From Saccharopolyspora hordei (GTDB taxonomy: Bacteria > Actinomycetota > Actinomycetes > Mycobacteriales > Pseudonocardiaceae), in contig NZ_JACCFJ010000001.1 in the NCBI RefSeq assembly GCF_013410345.1, positions 4,382,501-4,446,500 on the forward strand: 64,000 bases of DNA. Direction: 5' to 3'. Below the pieces are notes generated by a model. It saw nothing but the letters and a program-made list of their open reading frames with translations. It made no database searches and was not told the origin of the DNA. Shown one piece after another: positions 37,365-49,115 of this stretch. Within the stretch, counting starts at the first letter, position 1; every line of letters starts with the position of its first letter. The translations under genes were made by a program, and so were the position numbers.

Positions 37365-38245
37365 TGGCCGCACTGCTCTACCTGGCCCCGGCCGGGCTGG
37401 TGCTCGTCCTCATGATGGGCTACCCGCTCTACCAGCTGGTGCAGATCTCGCTCTACGAGTACGGGCAGGCGCAGGCCTCCGGCGGCGCTCCGCTGGAGTT
37501 CCTCGGCGCGGGCAACTACCTGACGCTGCTGGGCGACGCGCAGTTCTGGACGGTCCTGGTGCAGACCTGCCTGTTCGCCGCGGTGTGCGTGGTCGGCAGC
37601 CTGGCGGTCGGCATCGCCCTCGCCGTGCTGGCCACCAGGATCCGGCCGCTGCCACGACTGCTGCTGTTCCTGGCCGCGATCGGCGCCTGGGCCACTCCGG
37701 CGATGGCCGGCTCCACCGTCTGGCTGTTCCTGTTCGACCAGGACTTCGGTCTGGTCAACGAGGTGCTCACCGGGATCGGCGTGGACGGCGCGGCCGGGTT
37801 CTCCTGGACCTACGACAAGTACGTCGCCTTCGGCCTGGTGGCCGCCGAGGTGATCTGGTGCTCGTTCCCGTTCGTGCTGGTGACCACCTACGCCGGGCTC
37901 ACCGGCATCCCGAGCGAGGTGGTGGAGGCCGCGGCGCTGGACGGTGCGTCGGCGTGGCGGACCGCGCGCACCGTGCTGCTGCCGATGCTCCGGCCGGTGC
38001 TGGTGATCGCCACCATCCAGTCGATCATCTGGGACTTCAAGATCTTCACCCAGATCTACGTGATGACCAACGGCGGCGGCGTGGCCGGGCAGAACCTGGT
38101 GCTCAACGTCTACGCCTACCAGGAGGCGTTCGCCGGGGCGGACTACGGGCTGGGCTCGGCGATCGGCGTGGTGATGACCGTGCTGCTGGTGCTCATCACG
38201 CTGGCCTACCTGCGCGCGCAGCGGAAGGACGGTGCGGTGGCGTGA
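37361..38245 (+). CDS. Sugar ABC transporter permease (MalF-type)
   Basis: A 294-residue inner-membrane permease with six predicted transmembrane segments. The cytoplasmic coupling loop reads EVVEAAALDGASAWRTARTVLLPMLRPVL, the EAA motif that docks the ATPase. As read, it begins almost directly in the first membrane helix (MMAALLYLAPAGLVLVLMMGYP), unusually short for the family; see the overlapping small ORF upstream. Its stop overlaps the next permease start (GTGA). Confidence 0.92.
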   Translation: MMAALLYLAPAGLVLVLMMGYPLYQLVQISLYEYGQAQASGGAPLEFLGAGNYLTLLGDAQFWTVLVQTCLFAAVCVVGSLAVGIALAVLATRIRPLPRLLLFLAAIGAWATPAMAGSTVWLFLFDQDFGLVNEVLTGIGVDGAAGFSWTYDKYVAFGLVAAEVIWCSFPFVLVTTYAGLTGIPSEVVEAAALDGASAWRTARTVLLPMLRPVLVIATIQSIIWDFKIFTQIYVMTNGGGVAGQNLVLNVYAYQEAFAGADYGLGSAIGVVMTVLLVLITLAYLRAQRKDGAVA

Positions 38246-39087
38246 GGTCGTCGCGCAAGCCCCGGGTCGCCGACGCGGTGGCGGTGCTCGTCGCCGCCGT
38301 GGTGGCGTTCCCGCTGTACTGGATGGTGCTCTCGGCGTTCAAGCCGGAGGGCGAGCTGCTGTCCACCGATCCGCGGCCGTGGACCTTCGCCCCGACCCTG
38401 GACGGGTTCCGCCGGGTGTTCACAGTGGAGGGTCTCGGCGGCTACTTCGTGAACAGCCTCGTGGTGGCCGTCGCGGTGGTGCTGCTGTCGGTGCTCCTGT
38501 CGTTCCTGGCGGCGGTGGCGCTGACCCGGTTCCGGTTCCGGGGGCGCACCGTGCTGCTGGTGATGGTCCTGGTCGCGCAGATGGTCCCCGTGGAGGCGCT
38601 GACCATCCCGCTGTTCTTCCTGATGCGCCAGGTCGGCGACGTGGCCCCGGCCTTCGGGCTCAACCACCTCGGGTCGCTGGTGCTGGTGCACCTGGCGTTC
38701 AGCCTGCCGCTGGCCATCTGGGTGCTGCGCGGGTTCGTGGCCGCCGTCCCCGAGGAGCTGCAGGAGGCCGCCACGCTGGACGGCGCCGGCCGGGCCCGCT
38801 TCGTCTGGCAGGTCCTCTTCCCGCTCGTGGCGCCGGGTCTGGTGGCCACCAGCGTGCTGTCGTTCATCCACGCCTGGAACGACTTCCTGTTCGCCAAGAC
38901 CTTCATCATCTCCGCGACGGAGAACCAGACGCTGCCAATGGCGATCCTGGTGTTCTTCACGCCCGAGGGCAACGATTGGGGGGCCATCATGGCGGGTTCG
39001 ACGCTGATGACGATCCCGGTGCTCGTCTTCTTCGTGCTGGTCCAGCGCAAGCTGGTCGCCGGACTGGCCGGGGCGGTGAAGGGATGA
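38242..39087 (+). CDS. Sugar ABC transporter permease (MalG-type)
   Basis: A 281-residue permease with six transmembrane segments and the EAA loop ELQEAATLDGAGRARFVWQVLFPLVAPGL. It forms a heterodimer with the preceding MalF-type subunit. GTG start at 38242 overlapping the previous stop. No ATPase gene lies in the operon; a shared MsiK-type ATPase encoded elsewhere would be needed, as in Streptomyces. Confidence 0.93.
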   Translation: MRSSRKPRVADAVAVLVAAVVAFPLYWMVLSAFKPEGELLSTDPRPWTFAPTLDGFRRVFTVEGLGGYFVNSLVVAVAVVLLSVLLSFLAAVALTRFRFRGRTVLLVMVLVAQMVPVEALTIPLFFLMRQVGDVAPAFGLNHLGSLVLVHLAFSLPLAIWVLRGFVAAVPEELQEAATLDGAGRARFVWQVLFPLVAPGLVATSVLSFIHAWNDFLFAKTFIISATENQTLPMAILVFFTPEGNDWGAIMAGSTLMTIPVLVFFVLVQRKLVAGLAGAVKG

Positions 39088-40559
39088 GCTGGGACTCGCT
39101 GCTCCCGCGCCCGGTGCGGGTCCGGCCGGCGGCCGGGGTGCTGGAGCTGGACGCCGACACCACCGTCGGCGGCGAACCCACCACCGCGGAGTGGTTCCGC
39201 CGGTACGTCGGCGCGGCGACCGGACTCCCCCTGGCCGACGCCGAGCGGCCGACCATCGAGTTCCGCGTGGACAGCGGCGAATCCGTGCCGGGCGGCTACC
39301 GCGCGCACATCCGCCCGGACGGCGTCGAGGTCGTCGCGCACGACGCGGCCGGGGCGCACCACGCGGCGCAGACGTTGCGGCAGCTGCTGGGCCCCTCGGC
39401 GTACCGGTCCGCGCTCATCCACTACGGACGGTTCCTGCTGCCGTGCGGGCAGGTGGAGGACCGGCCGCGCTTCACCTGGCGCGGCTGCCACCTCGACGTG
39501 GCGCGCCACTTCCTGCCCAAGCGGGAGGTGCTGCGGTTCGTCGAGCTGCTGGCCGCGCACAAGCTCAACGTGCTGCACCTGCACCTGACCGACGACCAGG
39601 GCTGGCGGGTGGAGGTGCCGCGCTTCCCGGAACTCACCCGCACCGGCGCCTGGCGGCGGCGGTCGATGGTCGGTCGCGGCCCGGAACCGGAGTTCGACTC
39701 CCGGCCGCACGGCGGCTTCTACACCTCCGACGACCTGCGCGAGATCGTCGCGCACGCGGCCCGCCACCACATCACGGTGGTGCCGGAGGTCGACGTGCCC
39801 GGCCACAGCCAGGCCGCCATCGCCGCCTACCCCGAGCTGGGCACCGGCGGCCGCCCCGAGGTCTGGGACTCCTGGGGCGTGAGCGACGAGGTGCTCAACA
39901 CCGACCCGGCGACCGCGGACTTCTACCGCGCGGTCCTCGACCACCTGATGGAGGTCTTCCCGTCCCCGGTGATCTGCGTCGGCGGCGACGAGGTCCCCGG
40001 CAGCACCCCGGAGCACGGCGCCTTCCTGCGCGAGCTCATCCAGCACGTGCACGTGCGCGGGCGCCGCGCCTCGGGGTGGGACGAGCTGCTGGACGCGGTG
40101 GACCCGCTGCCCCCGGGCACCATCATCGCGGCGTGGCGCGACGAGCAGGCGGCGGCGCGGGCCGCCGCACGCGGCCACGACGTCGTGCTGTGCCCGGAGA
40201 CGCACTTCTACCTCGACCACCGCCAGTCCGACCACCCCGACGAGCCGGTCCCGGTGGGGTTCCTGACGACGCTGGAGAAGGTCTACAGCTACCAGCCGCG
40301 GCCCGACGTGCTCGGCGTCCAGGCGCAGGTGTGGACCGAGCACCTGGACACCCCGCGGCGGCTGGACTACGCGGCCTTCCCGCGCCTCGCGGCCTTCGCC
40401 GAGGTGGCCTGGAGCGAGCAGCGCGACCTCGCCGACTTCCAGCGCAGGCTGGTCGGGCACCACCTGCCCCGGCTGGACGCCTACGGCGTCGAGTACCGCC
40501 CGCTCAGCGGCCCGCACCCCTGGCAGACCCGGCCGGGAGTGCCCGGCCGGCCCCGGTGA
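39084..40559 (+). CDS. Beta-N-acetylhexosaminidase (GH20)
   Basis: A 491-residue enzyme releasing terminal N-acetylhexosamine from chito-oligosaccharides or glycans. The N-terminal GH20b domain is followed by the barrel: RGCHLDVARHFLPKREVLRF, HLHLTDDQGWRVEV, VVPEVDVPGH, and the catalytic Asp302-Glu303 pair in VICVGGDEVPG, with Glu as acid and Asp orienting the substrate acetamido group. No signal peptide, so it acts inside on sugars imported by the linked transporter. ATGA overlap with the permease gene. Confidence 0.94.
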   Translation: MSWDSLLPRPVRVRPAAGVLELDADTTVGGEPTTAEWFRRYVGAATGLPLADAERPTIEFRVDSGESVPGGYRAHIRPDGVEVVAHDAAGAHHAAQTLRQLLGPSAYRSALIHYGRFLLPCGQVEDRPRFTWRGCHLDVARHFLPKREVLRFVELLAAHKLNVLHLHLTDDQGWRVEVPRFPELTRTGAWRRRSMVGRGPEPEFDSRPHGGFYTSDDLREIVAHAARHHITVVPEVDVPGHSQAAIAAYPELGTGGRPEVWDSWGVSDEVLNTDPATADFYRAVLDHLMEVFPSPVICVGGDEVPGSTPEHGAFLRELIQHVHVRGRRASGWDELLDAVDPLPPGTIIAAWRDEQAAARAAARGHDVVLCPETHFYLDHRQSDHPDEPVPVGFLTTLEKVYSYQPRPDVLGVQAQVWTEHLDTPRRLDYAAFPRLAAFAEVAWSEQRDLADFQRRLVGHHLPRLDAYGVEYRPLSGPHPWQTRPGVPGRPR

Positions 40560-40826
40560 TCGCCGGACCGATCCCGCGGAAACAGCGCGTGACGCGGCCC
40601 GCGGGTACGGCGTCGTCCAGCTCAGCCGGACCCGGGCGGCATCGGCGCCATCAGCGCTCCCTGGACTTCCGCTCTCCCCACGGGAGCTGCAGCAGGCCCC
40701 GCACCGCGAGGCGACCTCGGTGGTGCGCGTGGTCGGCAGCGCCCCGCACGCCGACCGCCCGAGCGGCAGTGACGTCCTGCTGTCCCGCGGGGTCCCCGGG
40801 AGCAGGAAGGACGGTGCCCGCCGTGA
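40560..40826. other. Intergenic region without a supported gene
   Basis: Together with the terminator after it, about 309 bases separate the convergent GH20 and symporter genes. No reading frame on either strand shows family resemblance or plausible starts, and apart from the hairpin at its right end I see only a weak GATC-centred stem right after the GH20 stop. Confidence 0.5.
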
Positions 40827-40860
40827 GGCGCTGCGGGCGGGGCGCCCCGCCCGCAGCGCC
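40827..40860. terminator. Strong hairpin terminator after symporter gene
   Basis: GGCGCTGCGGGCGGGG (40827-40842) and CCCCGCCCGCAGCGCC (40845-40860) pair perfectly over 16 bp; the apex will open to a small loop. It ends eight bases beyond the symporter stop codon and may serve both convergent operons. Confidence 0.85.
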
Positions 40861-40868
40861 ACCGGACC

Positions 40869-42323
40869 TCAGCTCGTCGGAGACTTCTCCGGTTCCGGGC
40901 TCTTCGGGTCCCAGCACTCCACGCCGGTCAGCTCCGGCAGGCGGTCGCGGGTGAAGACCGGGTCCAGGCCCTGCTTCCGCTGCTCGGTGTAGTCACGGAG
41001 CAGCTTGAGGGCGACCGCGCCCAGCGGCGCGATCGCCGCCAGGTTCACCAGCGCCATGACGCCCATCGTGGTGTCGGCCAGGTTCCACACCAGGTCCGAG
41101 GACCCGATCGCGCCGAGGAACGTCACCACCAGCGCCACCCACCGGTACCCGGTGAGCACCGCCCTCTTCCGGGTGAGGAAGGCGACGTTGGACTCGCCGT
41201 AGAAGTAGTTGCCCAGCACCGAGGTGAACGCCACCAGCAAGATGACCAGCGTCAGCAGGTGCAACGACCAGGTGCCCAGGTTGTCCTGCAGCGCCTCCTG
41301 CGTCAGCGTCGCGCCGCGGCCCTCGCCGTAGGTCGGGTTCGACAGCAGCACGATGAACGCGGTCGTGGAGCACACCAGCAGGGTGTCGACGTAGACCCCG
41401 AGGGTCTGCACCAGGCCCTGCTTGACCGGGTGGCTCACCGACGCGGTGGCACCGGCGTTCGGGGCCGACCCGAGACCGGCCTCGTTGGAGAACATCCCGC
41501 GCCGCACGCCCTGCACGATCGCCGCGCCCAGACCACCGGCGACGACCTCCTCGAAGCCGAAGGCGCTGCTGAAGATCTGCCCGATCACCCCGGGCAGCGC
41601 GTCGATGTTGAGCACCACGATGACCAGGCCCAGGACCATGTAGAGCGCGGCCATGAACGGCACCAGCATCTGCGCGACGTGGGCGATGCGGCGCACGCCG
41701 CCGAAGACGACCGCGCCGGTGAGCGCCACCAGCGCCAGGCCCAGCACCGGCTCCAGCCAGCCGGGCCCGGTCGCGCCGGTCGCCTCCACCGAGGTCATGA
41801 TCGCGTCGACGATGGTGTTGCTCTGCACCGCGTTGAACACGAGGCCGAACGTGACGATGATGACCACCGCGAAGAGCACGCCCATCCAGCGGGCGCGCAG
41901 GCCGTGCAGCATGTAGTAGGCCGGACCACCGCGGTACCCGGTCTCGTCGCGCACCTTGTAGAGCTGGGCCAGGGTGGACTCCACGAAGCTGGCTGCGCCG
42001 ACGACCAGGCCCATCACCCACATCCAGAACACCGCGCCGGGCCCGCCCAGCGCGATCGCGGTCGCCACGCCGGCGATGTTGCCGGTACCGATGCGGGCCG
42101 CCGCGGAGATCGCGAACGCCTGGAACGACGAGACGGCCTTCCCGCCGTCCTCCGCGGTCTCGGCCCGGCCGACCATCGCGCGGACCATCTCCGGGACCAT
42201 CCGGATCTGCACCGCCCCGGAGCGCACCGTGAACCACAGGCTCAGCAGGGCCAGCACCGGGATGATCAGGTAGAGCCAGAACGTGTCGTTCAGCGCGACG
42301 ATCGCGTCGTTGAGCGCTTCCAC
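40869..42323 (-). CDS. Alanine/glycine:cation symporter (AGCS family)
   Basis: A 484-residue sodium- or proton-coupled amino-acid symporter with about 10-11 membrane helices. Family features: SFQAFAISAAARIGTGNIAGVATAIALGG near the N-terminus, GGPAYYMLHGL, and RGMFSNEAGLGSAPNAGATA. The start is GTG at 42321-42323, seven bases after AAAGG; an earlier GTG two codons upstream is too close to it. I examined the 200-base upstream region for a glycine riboswitch, often found with this family, and saw none of its conserved core. Confidence 0.92.
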   Translation of the reverse strand: MEALNDAIVALNDTFWLYLIIPVLALLSLWFTVRSGAVQIRMVPEMVRAMVGRAETAEDGGKAVSSFQAFAISAAARIGTGNIAGVATAIALGGPGAVFWMWVMGLVVGAASFVESTLAQLYKVRDETGYRGGPAYYMLHGLRARWMGVLFAVVIIVTFGLVFNAVQSNTIVDAIMTSVEATGATGPGWLEPVLGLALVALTGAVVFGGVRRIAHVAQMLVPFMAALYMVLGLVIVVLNIDALPGVIGQIFSSAFGFEEVVAGGLGAAIVQGVRRGMFSNEAGLGSAPNAGATASVSHPVKQGLVQTLGVYVDTLLVCSTTAFIVLLSNPTYGEGRGATLTQEALQDNLGTWSLHLLTLVILLVAFTSVLGNYFYGESNVAFLTRKRAVLTGYRWVALVVTFLGAIGSSDLVWNLADTTMGVMALVNLAAIAPLGAVALKLLRDYTEQRKQGLDPVFTRDRLPELTGVECWDPKSPEPEKSPTS

Positions 42324-42470
42324 GTACACACCTTTCCGCCGGTTCGGCGCGCCGGGACCGGCGCGCGTCGGGGTGGACGCGCTCGCCGGGGCGCACCGTT
42401 CGTTGGGGTCGGCACAGTCTCCACGATCACGGAGGTGATGTCCCGGCGCCGTGGCGGAAATGTTGTGAAG

Positions 42471-42500
42471 CGGGGCCTGCACCGAGTGGCGCAGGCCCCG
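42471..42500 (-). terminator. uvrA terminator hairpin
   Basis: CGGGGCCTGC (42471-42480) pairs perfectly with GCAGGCCCCG (42491-42500) around a 10-base loop, 27 bases after the uvrA stop codon on the minus strand. Confidence 0.8.
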
Positions 42501-42527
42501 ACGCGGGTGACGAGCTCGCGGGTGAGG

Positions 42528-45389
<2,862 letters not shown>

Positions 45390-45704
45390 AGTGATCCCTT
45401 CGGAAGTTCTGGCGTTGAGGTCGGCGCACGCCGCTGGGCCGGGCGCGGAACCCGGCCGGAGGCAGGTCGCGACGTCGCGTCGCCATGCTATTCGGGGCCA
45501 CCGACACTCCCGGATCGGCTGCGTCCCGCACCGGGGCGACCACCGATTGTCACTCCAACGTGTGACATTCGGAGTGGTGGGCCACCGACACTCCCGACGA
45601 TACGCAAATTCCCCCGGAATGGGCACTGTTGCCGTTGTGGCCTGCGCAATTAGTCTCGGTACTTCACGTTGCCCAGCGCACCCCTCCGTCCCGTGAGGTG
45701 GACC
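45390..45704. other. Divergent promoter region uvrA / isomerase with 18-bp direct repeats
   Basis: 315 bases without a credible gene. It contains two exact copies of GGGCCACCGACACTCCCG (45495-45512 and 45579-45596), one of which is part of the uvrA promoter. For the rightward gene, TTGCCG (45629-45634) and TAGTCT (45651-45656) are 16 bases apart. Confidence 0.6.
45485..45507 (-). promoter_or_regulatory. RecA-NDp/PafBC-type promoter of uvrA
   Basis: On the minus strand GTGTCGGTG (45499-45507), eight bases, then TAGCAT (45485-45490). This matches the mycobacterial LexA-independent DNA-damage promoter TTGTCRGTG-N8-TAnnnT at all but the first base. Predicted transcription starts about 90 bases before the uvrA GTG. 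No LexA box is seen. Confidence 0.72.
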
Positions 45705-46454
45705 ATGGCTGACACCGTCCAGCTGACCGGCGCGCAGCTGTCGCGCGAGGTGACCACCCAGCTGGCCAAGGTGGAGCGCGCCACCGACCGCCTGCTGCGC
45801 ACGGTGGAGGGCCTGGACGAGGTGTCCGTGCGGCAGCCCAGCCTGCTGCTCGGCTGGAGCCGCGCGCACGTCATCTCCCACCTCGCGCGCCACGCCGACG
45901 GCTCCAGCAACCTGCTGATCTGGGCCCGCACCGGGATCGAGCACCCGATGTACGCCAGCGGGGACGACCGGGACGACGCCATCGCCGAGGGCGCCCAGCA
46001 CAGCCACCGGCTGCTGGTCGAGGACCTGACCGCCTCCTGCGAGCGCTTCGCGCGCTCCGCCCGGGAGCTGCCGGAGAACGCCTGGACCGCCGAGATCGCC
46101 GACGCCGTCGGCGACCCGATGCCCGCCCACCACGTGCTGCGGCTGCGCCTGCTGGAGGTGTGGGTGCACCTGGTCGACCTCGACCACGACGTGGACTTCG
46201 CCGACATCCCGCTCGCCGACGCCGAGCAGCTGCTGGAGGACGTCGTGCAGCAGTTCGGCGGTCGGCCGGACGTCCCGGCGCTGGCCGTGGAGGTCGACTT
46301 CGGCGACCACGAGCGCACCTGGGAGCTACGCGGCACCACCGCCCCGCCGAGCCGCGTGCGCGGCGAGCCGGGCCCGGTGCTCGGCTGGCTGCTGGGCCGC
46401 ACCGACGCCCAGGACCTCCAGGGCACCGCTCCCGACCTCCCCGACTGGCTCTAG
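45705..46454 (+). CDS. Mycothiol-dependent maleylpyruvate isomerase-family protein
   Basis: A 249-residue DinB-like four-helix protein. [17 protein letters not shown] holds His55 and His59, and [14 protein letters not shown] holds Glu151 and His155, the pattern of the metal-binding site (His, Glu, His) of mycothiol-dependent maleylpyruvate isomerase. The C-terminal SCP2-like part (about 180-240) is present. It may isomerise maleylpyruvate or perform another mycothiol transfer. ATG 45705 is preceded by GAGGTGG; an upstream ATG in the same frame gives an atypical extension. Confidence 0.86.
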   Translation: MADTVQLTGAQLSREVTTQLAKVERATDRLLRTVEGLDEVSVRQPSLLLGWSRAHVISHLARHADGSSNLLIWARTGIEHPMYASGDDRDDAIAEGAQHSHRLLVEDLTASCERFARSARELPENAWTAEIADAVGDPMPAHHVLRLRLLEVWVHLVDLDHDVDFADIPLADAEQLLEDVVQQFGGRPDVPALAVEVDFGDHERTWELRGTTAPPSRVRGEPGPVLGWLLGRTDAQDLQGTAPDLPDWL

Positions 46455-46555
46455 GGACACCGGCTGCGGACGCGCGTCGCTCCGAGCTGCGTGCGTCGCC
46501 CGATCGCGCGACGCTGGCAGCGGAAGTCGTCGAGTACGCAGAGGGGGCGCTCACG

Positions 46556-47053
46556 ATGTCCAGTCCGCAGACCGGTCCCAGCTCCGAGCAGCCGAGGGCC
46601 GACACCCACCAGGCCGAGCAGCGCGCGCACGGACCCGAGCAGCAGAAGCAGTGGGCGATGACCTCCGCGCCGGAGGCCTCCGCGATGTCCGGGTGGCTGG
46701 CGTTCGCCGGCTCGCTGATCCTGCTGGTCGGGATCTTCAACATCATCGACGGGTTCACCGCGCTGTTCCGCACCGACTACTTCATCGTCGGCGAGGGCCA
46801 GCTGCTGGTGTTCAACTTCGCCACGTGGGGTGCGATCTGGCTGGTGCTGGGCGTGCTGCAGGTGGCCACCGGGGTGGGGTGCCTGTACGACATGACGTGG
46901 GCCCGCACCACCGGCATCGTGCTGGCCTCGCTGTGCGCGATCGGCCACCTGGCGTTCCTGGCGGCGTTCCCGCTGTGGTCGCTGCTGGTGATCGCGCTGT
47001 CCGTCCTGGTGATCTACGGGCTGGTGGTCCCAGGCAAGCGCGCCACGACCTGA
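46556..47053 (+). CDS. DUF7144-type small membrane protein
   Basis: A 165-residue integral membrane protein of unknown function. A hydrophilic, Gln/Glu-rich N-terminal 43 residues precedes four membrane segments starting at about 46, 83, 110 and 130. The sequence SGWLAFAGSLILLVGIFNII resembles a family common in actinobacteria. GAGGGGG lies about nine bases before the ATG. A strong hairpin terminator follows. Confidence 0.8.
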   Translation: MSSPQTGPSSEQPRADTHQAEQRAHGPEQQKQWAMTSAPEASAMSGWLAFAGSLILLVGIFNIIDGFTALFRTDYFIVGEGQLLVFNFATWGAIWLVLGVLQVATGVGCLYDMTWARTTGIVLASLCAIGHLAFLAAFPLWSLLVIALSVLVIYGLVVPGKRATT

Positions 47054-47075
47054 CCGCTCCCCGACCACGGGCTCC

Positions 47076-47106
47076 GGGGGGCCGGTCCCGACGGGACCGG
47101 CCCCCC
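47076..47106 (+). terminator. Terminator hairpin
   Basis: GGGGGGCCGGTCCC (47076-47089) pairs with the GGGACCGG-CCCCCC arm ending at 47106, 23 bases after the membrane-protein stop. The loop is very short but the stem is GC-perfect. Confidence 0.8.
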
Positions 47107-47174
47107 TCCCTCGCGGGTCTCGCGCCCGAGGCGGCGTGCTGATCGAGCGCGTGGGGAGGCTCTAAGCTCGGTGC

Positions 47175-47852
47175 GTGGAGTTCGAAGCTGAGTACACGGG
47201 ACACGTCGAGCCCGGCGGGAAGGCGGCTCGCCGGGAGCTGGACGCGCTGACCATCACCAAGATCTCGGTCGGCCCGATGGACAACAACGCGTACCTGCTG
47301 GTGTGCCGCAGCACCGGCGACGCGCTGCTGGTCGACGCGGCCAACGAGTCCGAGCGGCTGACCGACCTGCTCGGCTACGACGACCAGCGCCCCCGGCTGC
47401 GCACCATCGTCACCACCCACCAGCACGCCGACCACTGGCAGGCGCTGGGCTCGGTGGCGGGGCAGACCGGCTGCTTCACGGTGGCGCACCCGGCCGACGC
47501 CGACGCGCTGCCGGTGCCGCCGGACCGCCTGGTCGAGCACGGCGACACCATCGCCGTCGGGGAGTCGCAGCTGTCGGTGATCCACCTGCGCGGGCACACG
47601 CCGGGTTCGATCGCCCTGCTCTACCGCGACCCGAAGGGCCACCCGCACCTGTTCACCGGGGACTCGCTGTTCCCGGGCGGGGTGGGCAAGACCAACTCGC
47701 CGGAGGACTTCCGGTCGTTGATCGACGACGTGGAGAACCGGATCTTCGCCGAGCTGCCGGACGACACCTGGTTCTACCCCGGCCACGGCGACGACTCGAC
47801 GCTGGGCGAGCAGCGCCCGCACCTCGCCGAGTGGCGCGAGCGCGGCTGGTGA
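47175..47852 (+). CDS. Metallo-beta-lactamase-fold hydrolase (glyoxalase II-like)
   Basis: A 225-residue MBL-fold enzyme. The metal motif THQHADHWQ gives His82, His84, Asp86 and His87, followed by RGHTPGSI, LFTGDSLFPGGVGKT and a final FYPGHGDDS, all typical of hydroxyacylglutathione-hydrolase-like proteins. In this lineage the thiol would be mycothiol. GTG 47175 lies seven bases beyond a -10-like TAAGCT (47163-47168), which suggests a leaderless mRNA. Followed by a hairpin terminator. Confidence 0.92.
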   Translation: MEFEAEYTGHVEPGGKAARRELDALTITKISVGPMDNNAYLLVCRSTGDALLVDAANESERLTDLLGYDDQRPRLRTIVTTHQHADHWQALGSVAGQTGCFTVAHPADADALPVPPDRLVEHGDTIAVGESQLSVIHLRGHTPGSIALLYRDPKGHPHLFTGDSLFPGGVGKTNSPEDFRSLIDDVENRIFAELPDDTWFYPGHGDDSTLGEQRPHLAEWRERGW

Positions 47853-47869
47853 CCTGACGACCTCGCTGG

Positions 47870-47901
47870 ACGGGGCCGCCTGGACTCCCGGGCGGCCCCG
47901 T
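47870..47901 (+). terminator. Terminator hairpin
   Basis: ACGGGGCCGCC (47870-47880) and GGCGGCCCCGT (47891-47901) form a perfect 11-bp stem with a 10-base loop, 17 bases after the MBL hydrolase stop. Confidence 0.82.
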
Positions 47902-47987
47902 TCTCGTCCGTCCGGTGCCTCCGCAGGCGGGTCGCTGGGTGGTGGCCGATGCTGGTGGGCGTCGTCACACCGGGGAGGGCGTGCGCC

Positions 47988-49055
47988 ATGGCCGACTCCG
48001 CTCCCGCGCCGGACGGGCGACCGCCCGCGCCACCGTCCCTGCTGCGCCACGCGCAGATCGCCTGCGTCTACCTCGCGGTGGCGGTGCTGGCCGCGCTGGC
48101 CTACAGCGTGCGGACCATGCTCGTGCTGATCTTCGTCGGCTTCTTCCTCGCCCTCGGGATCGAGCCGGTGGTGGGGTGGCTGCACCGGCACCGCTGGCGG
48201 CGCGGGGCCGCGGTCCTCGCCGTGCTCCTGCTGGTGGTGCTCCTCGTCGGCGCCGTCGTGCTGTTCGCGATCGTGCCCGCGGTCGGTCAGGTCGGCCACT
48301 TCGCCGCCCAGCTGCCCCAGCTGCTGTCCCAGCTGGGCGTGCACCTGGGCGACCACCGGCTGCGCGACGAGCTGGCCGACCCCTCCGTCCAACAGGAGCT
48401 CCAGCAGGTCGTCAAGCAGGCCGCGACGGCCCTGGTGAGTGCGTTGGGCGCCGGGTTCGCCGTCCTCGGGGCGCTGCTCGGCGGCGTCTTCGCCGCCTGC
48501 ACGGCCGGTGCGCTGGTGGTCTACTTCTCCCTGGCCATGCCGCGGATCGAGGGAGCGCTGGTGCGCGCGTCGGCCGCCCACCCCGGACGCCCGGACGCGG
48601 TCCGCGCGGCCATGGGGCGGGTCGGCGGCTACGTGACCGGCCAGGCCCTGGTCTCGCTGTGCGCGGGCGTGGTGTCCTACGTGTTCTTCCTGGTCGCCGG
48701 GATCCCCTACCCGGCGCTGCTGGCCCTCGTGGTCGCCGCGCTCGACGCCGTCCCGCAGGTCGGCGCGACGCTGGCCTCGGTGGCGGGCGTCCTGGTGGCG
48801 CTGTCGCAGAGCCTGCCCCTGGCCGTGGTCACGCTGCTGTTCTTCCTCTGCTACCAGGCGTTCGAGAACTACCTGATTGCCCCTCGGGTCTTCGCCCGGA
48901 CCGTGGAGCTGAGCCCGCTGGCGGCGTTCCTGGCGATCCTGCTGGGCGGAGCCCTGGCCGGCGTCCTGGGCGCCCTGGTCGCCCTCCCCGTCACGGCGGC
49001 GGTGAAGGTCCTCTACGCCCAGGCCCGCGCCGAGCACGCCGCGGCGAGCACCTGA
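47988..49055 (+). CDS. AI-2E-family (UPF0118) transporter
   Basis: A 355-residue membrane protein of the AI-2 exporter-like/UPF0118 family. It has three N-terminal membrane helices, a soluble central segment rich in LxxQ repeats (about 100-150), then further helices with YVTGQALVSL, GIPYPALLALVVAALDAVPQVG and the conserved FENYLIAPRVFARTVELSPL. The substrate in actinobacteria is unknown, and some relatives act as Na+/H+ antiporters. ATG 47988 has GGGGAGGG eight to nine bases upstream; an in-frame ATG at 47949 gives an atypical extension. Confidence 0.88.
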   Translation: MADSAPAPDGRPPAPPSLLRHAQIACVYLAVAVLAALAYSVRTMLVLIFVGFFLALGIEPVVGWLHRHRWRRGAAVLAVLLLVVLLVGAVVLFAIVPAVGQVGHFAAQLPQLLSQLGVHLGDHRLRDELADPSVQQELQQVVKQAATALVSALGAGFAVLGALLGGVFAACTAGALVVYFSLAMPRIEGALVRASAAHPGRPDAVRAAMGRVGGYVTGQALVSLCAGVVSYVFFLVAGIPYPALLALVVAALDAVPQVGATLASVAGVLVALSQSLPLAVVTLLFFLCYQAFENYLIAPRVFARTVELSPLAAFLAILLGGALAGVLGALVALPVTAAVKVLYAQARAEHAAAST

Positions 49056-49115
49056 CGCCGCTGCGTGCGGGGGCCGTGAGCCCTAGGCTGACCTCGAGCG
49101 GGTGGGAGGTCGGCC

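Noticed and set aside
42324-42470. Glycine riboswitch before the AGCS symporter
   Set aside because: None of the conserved glycine-aptamer core segments could be found on the minus strand; only general GC-rich stems.
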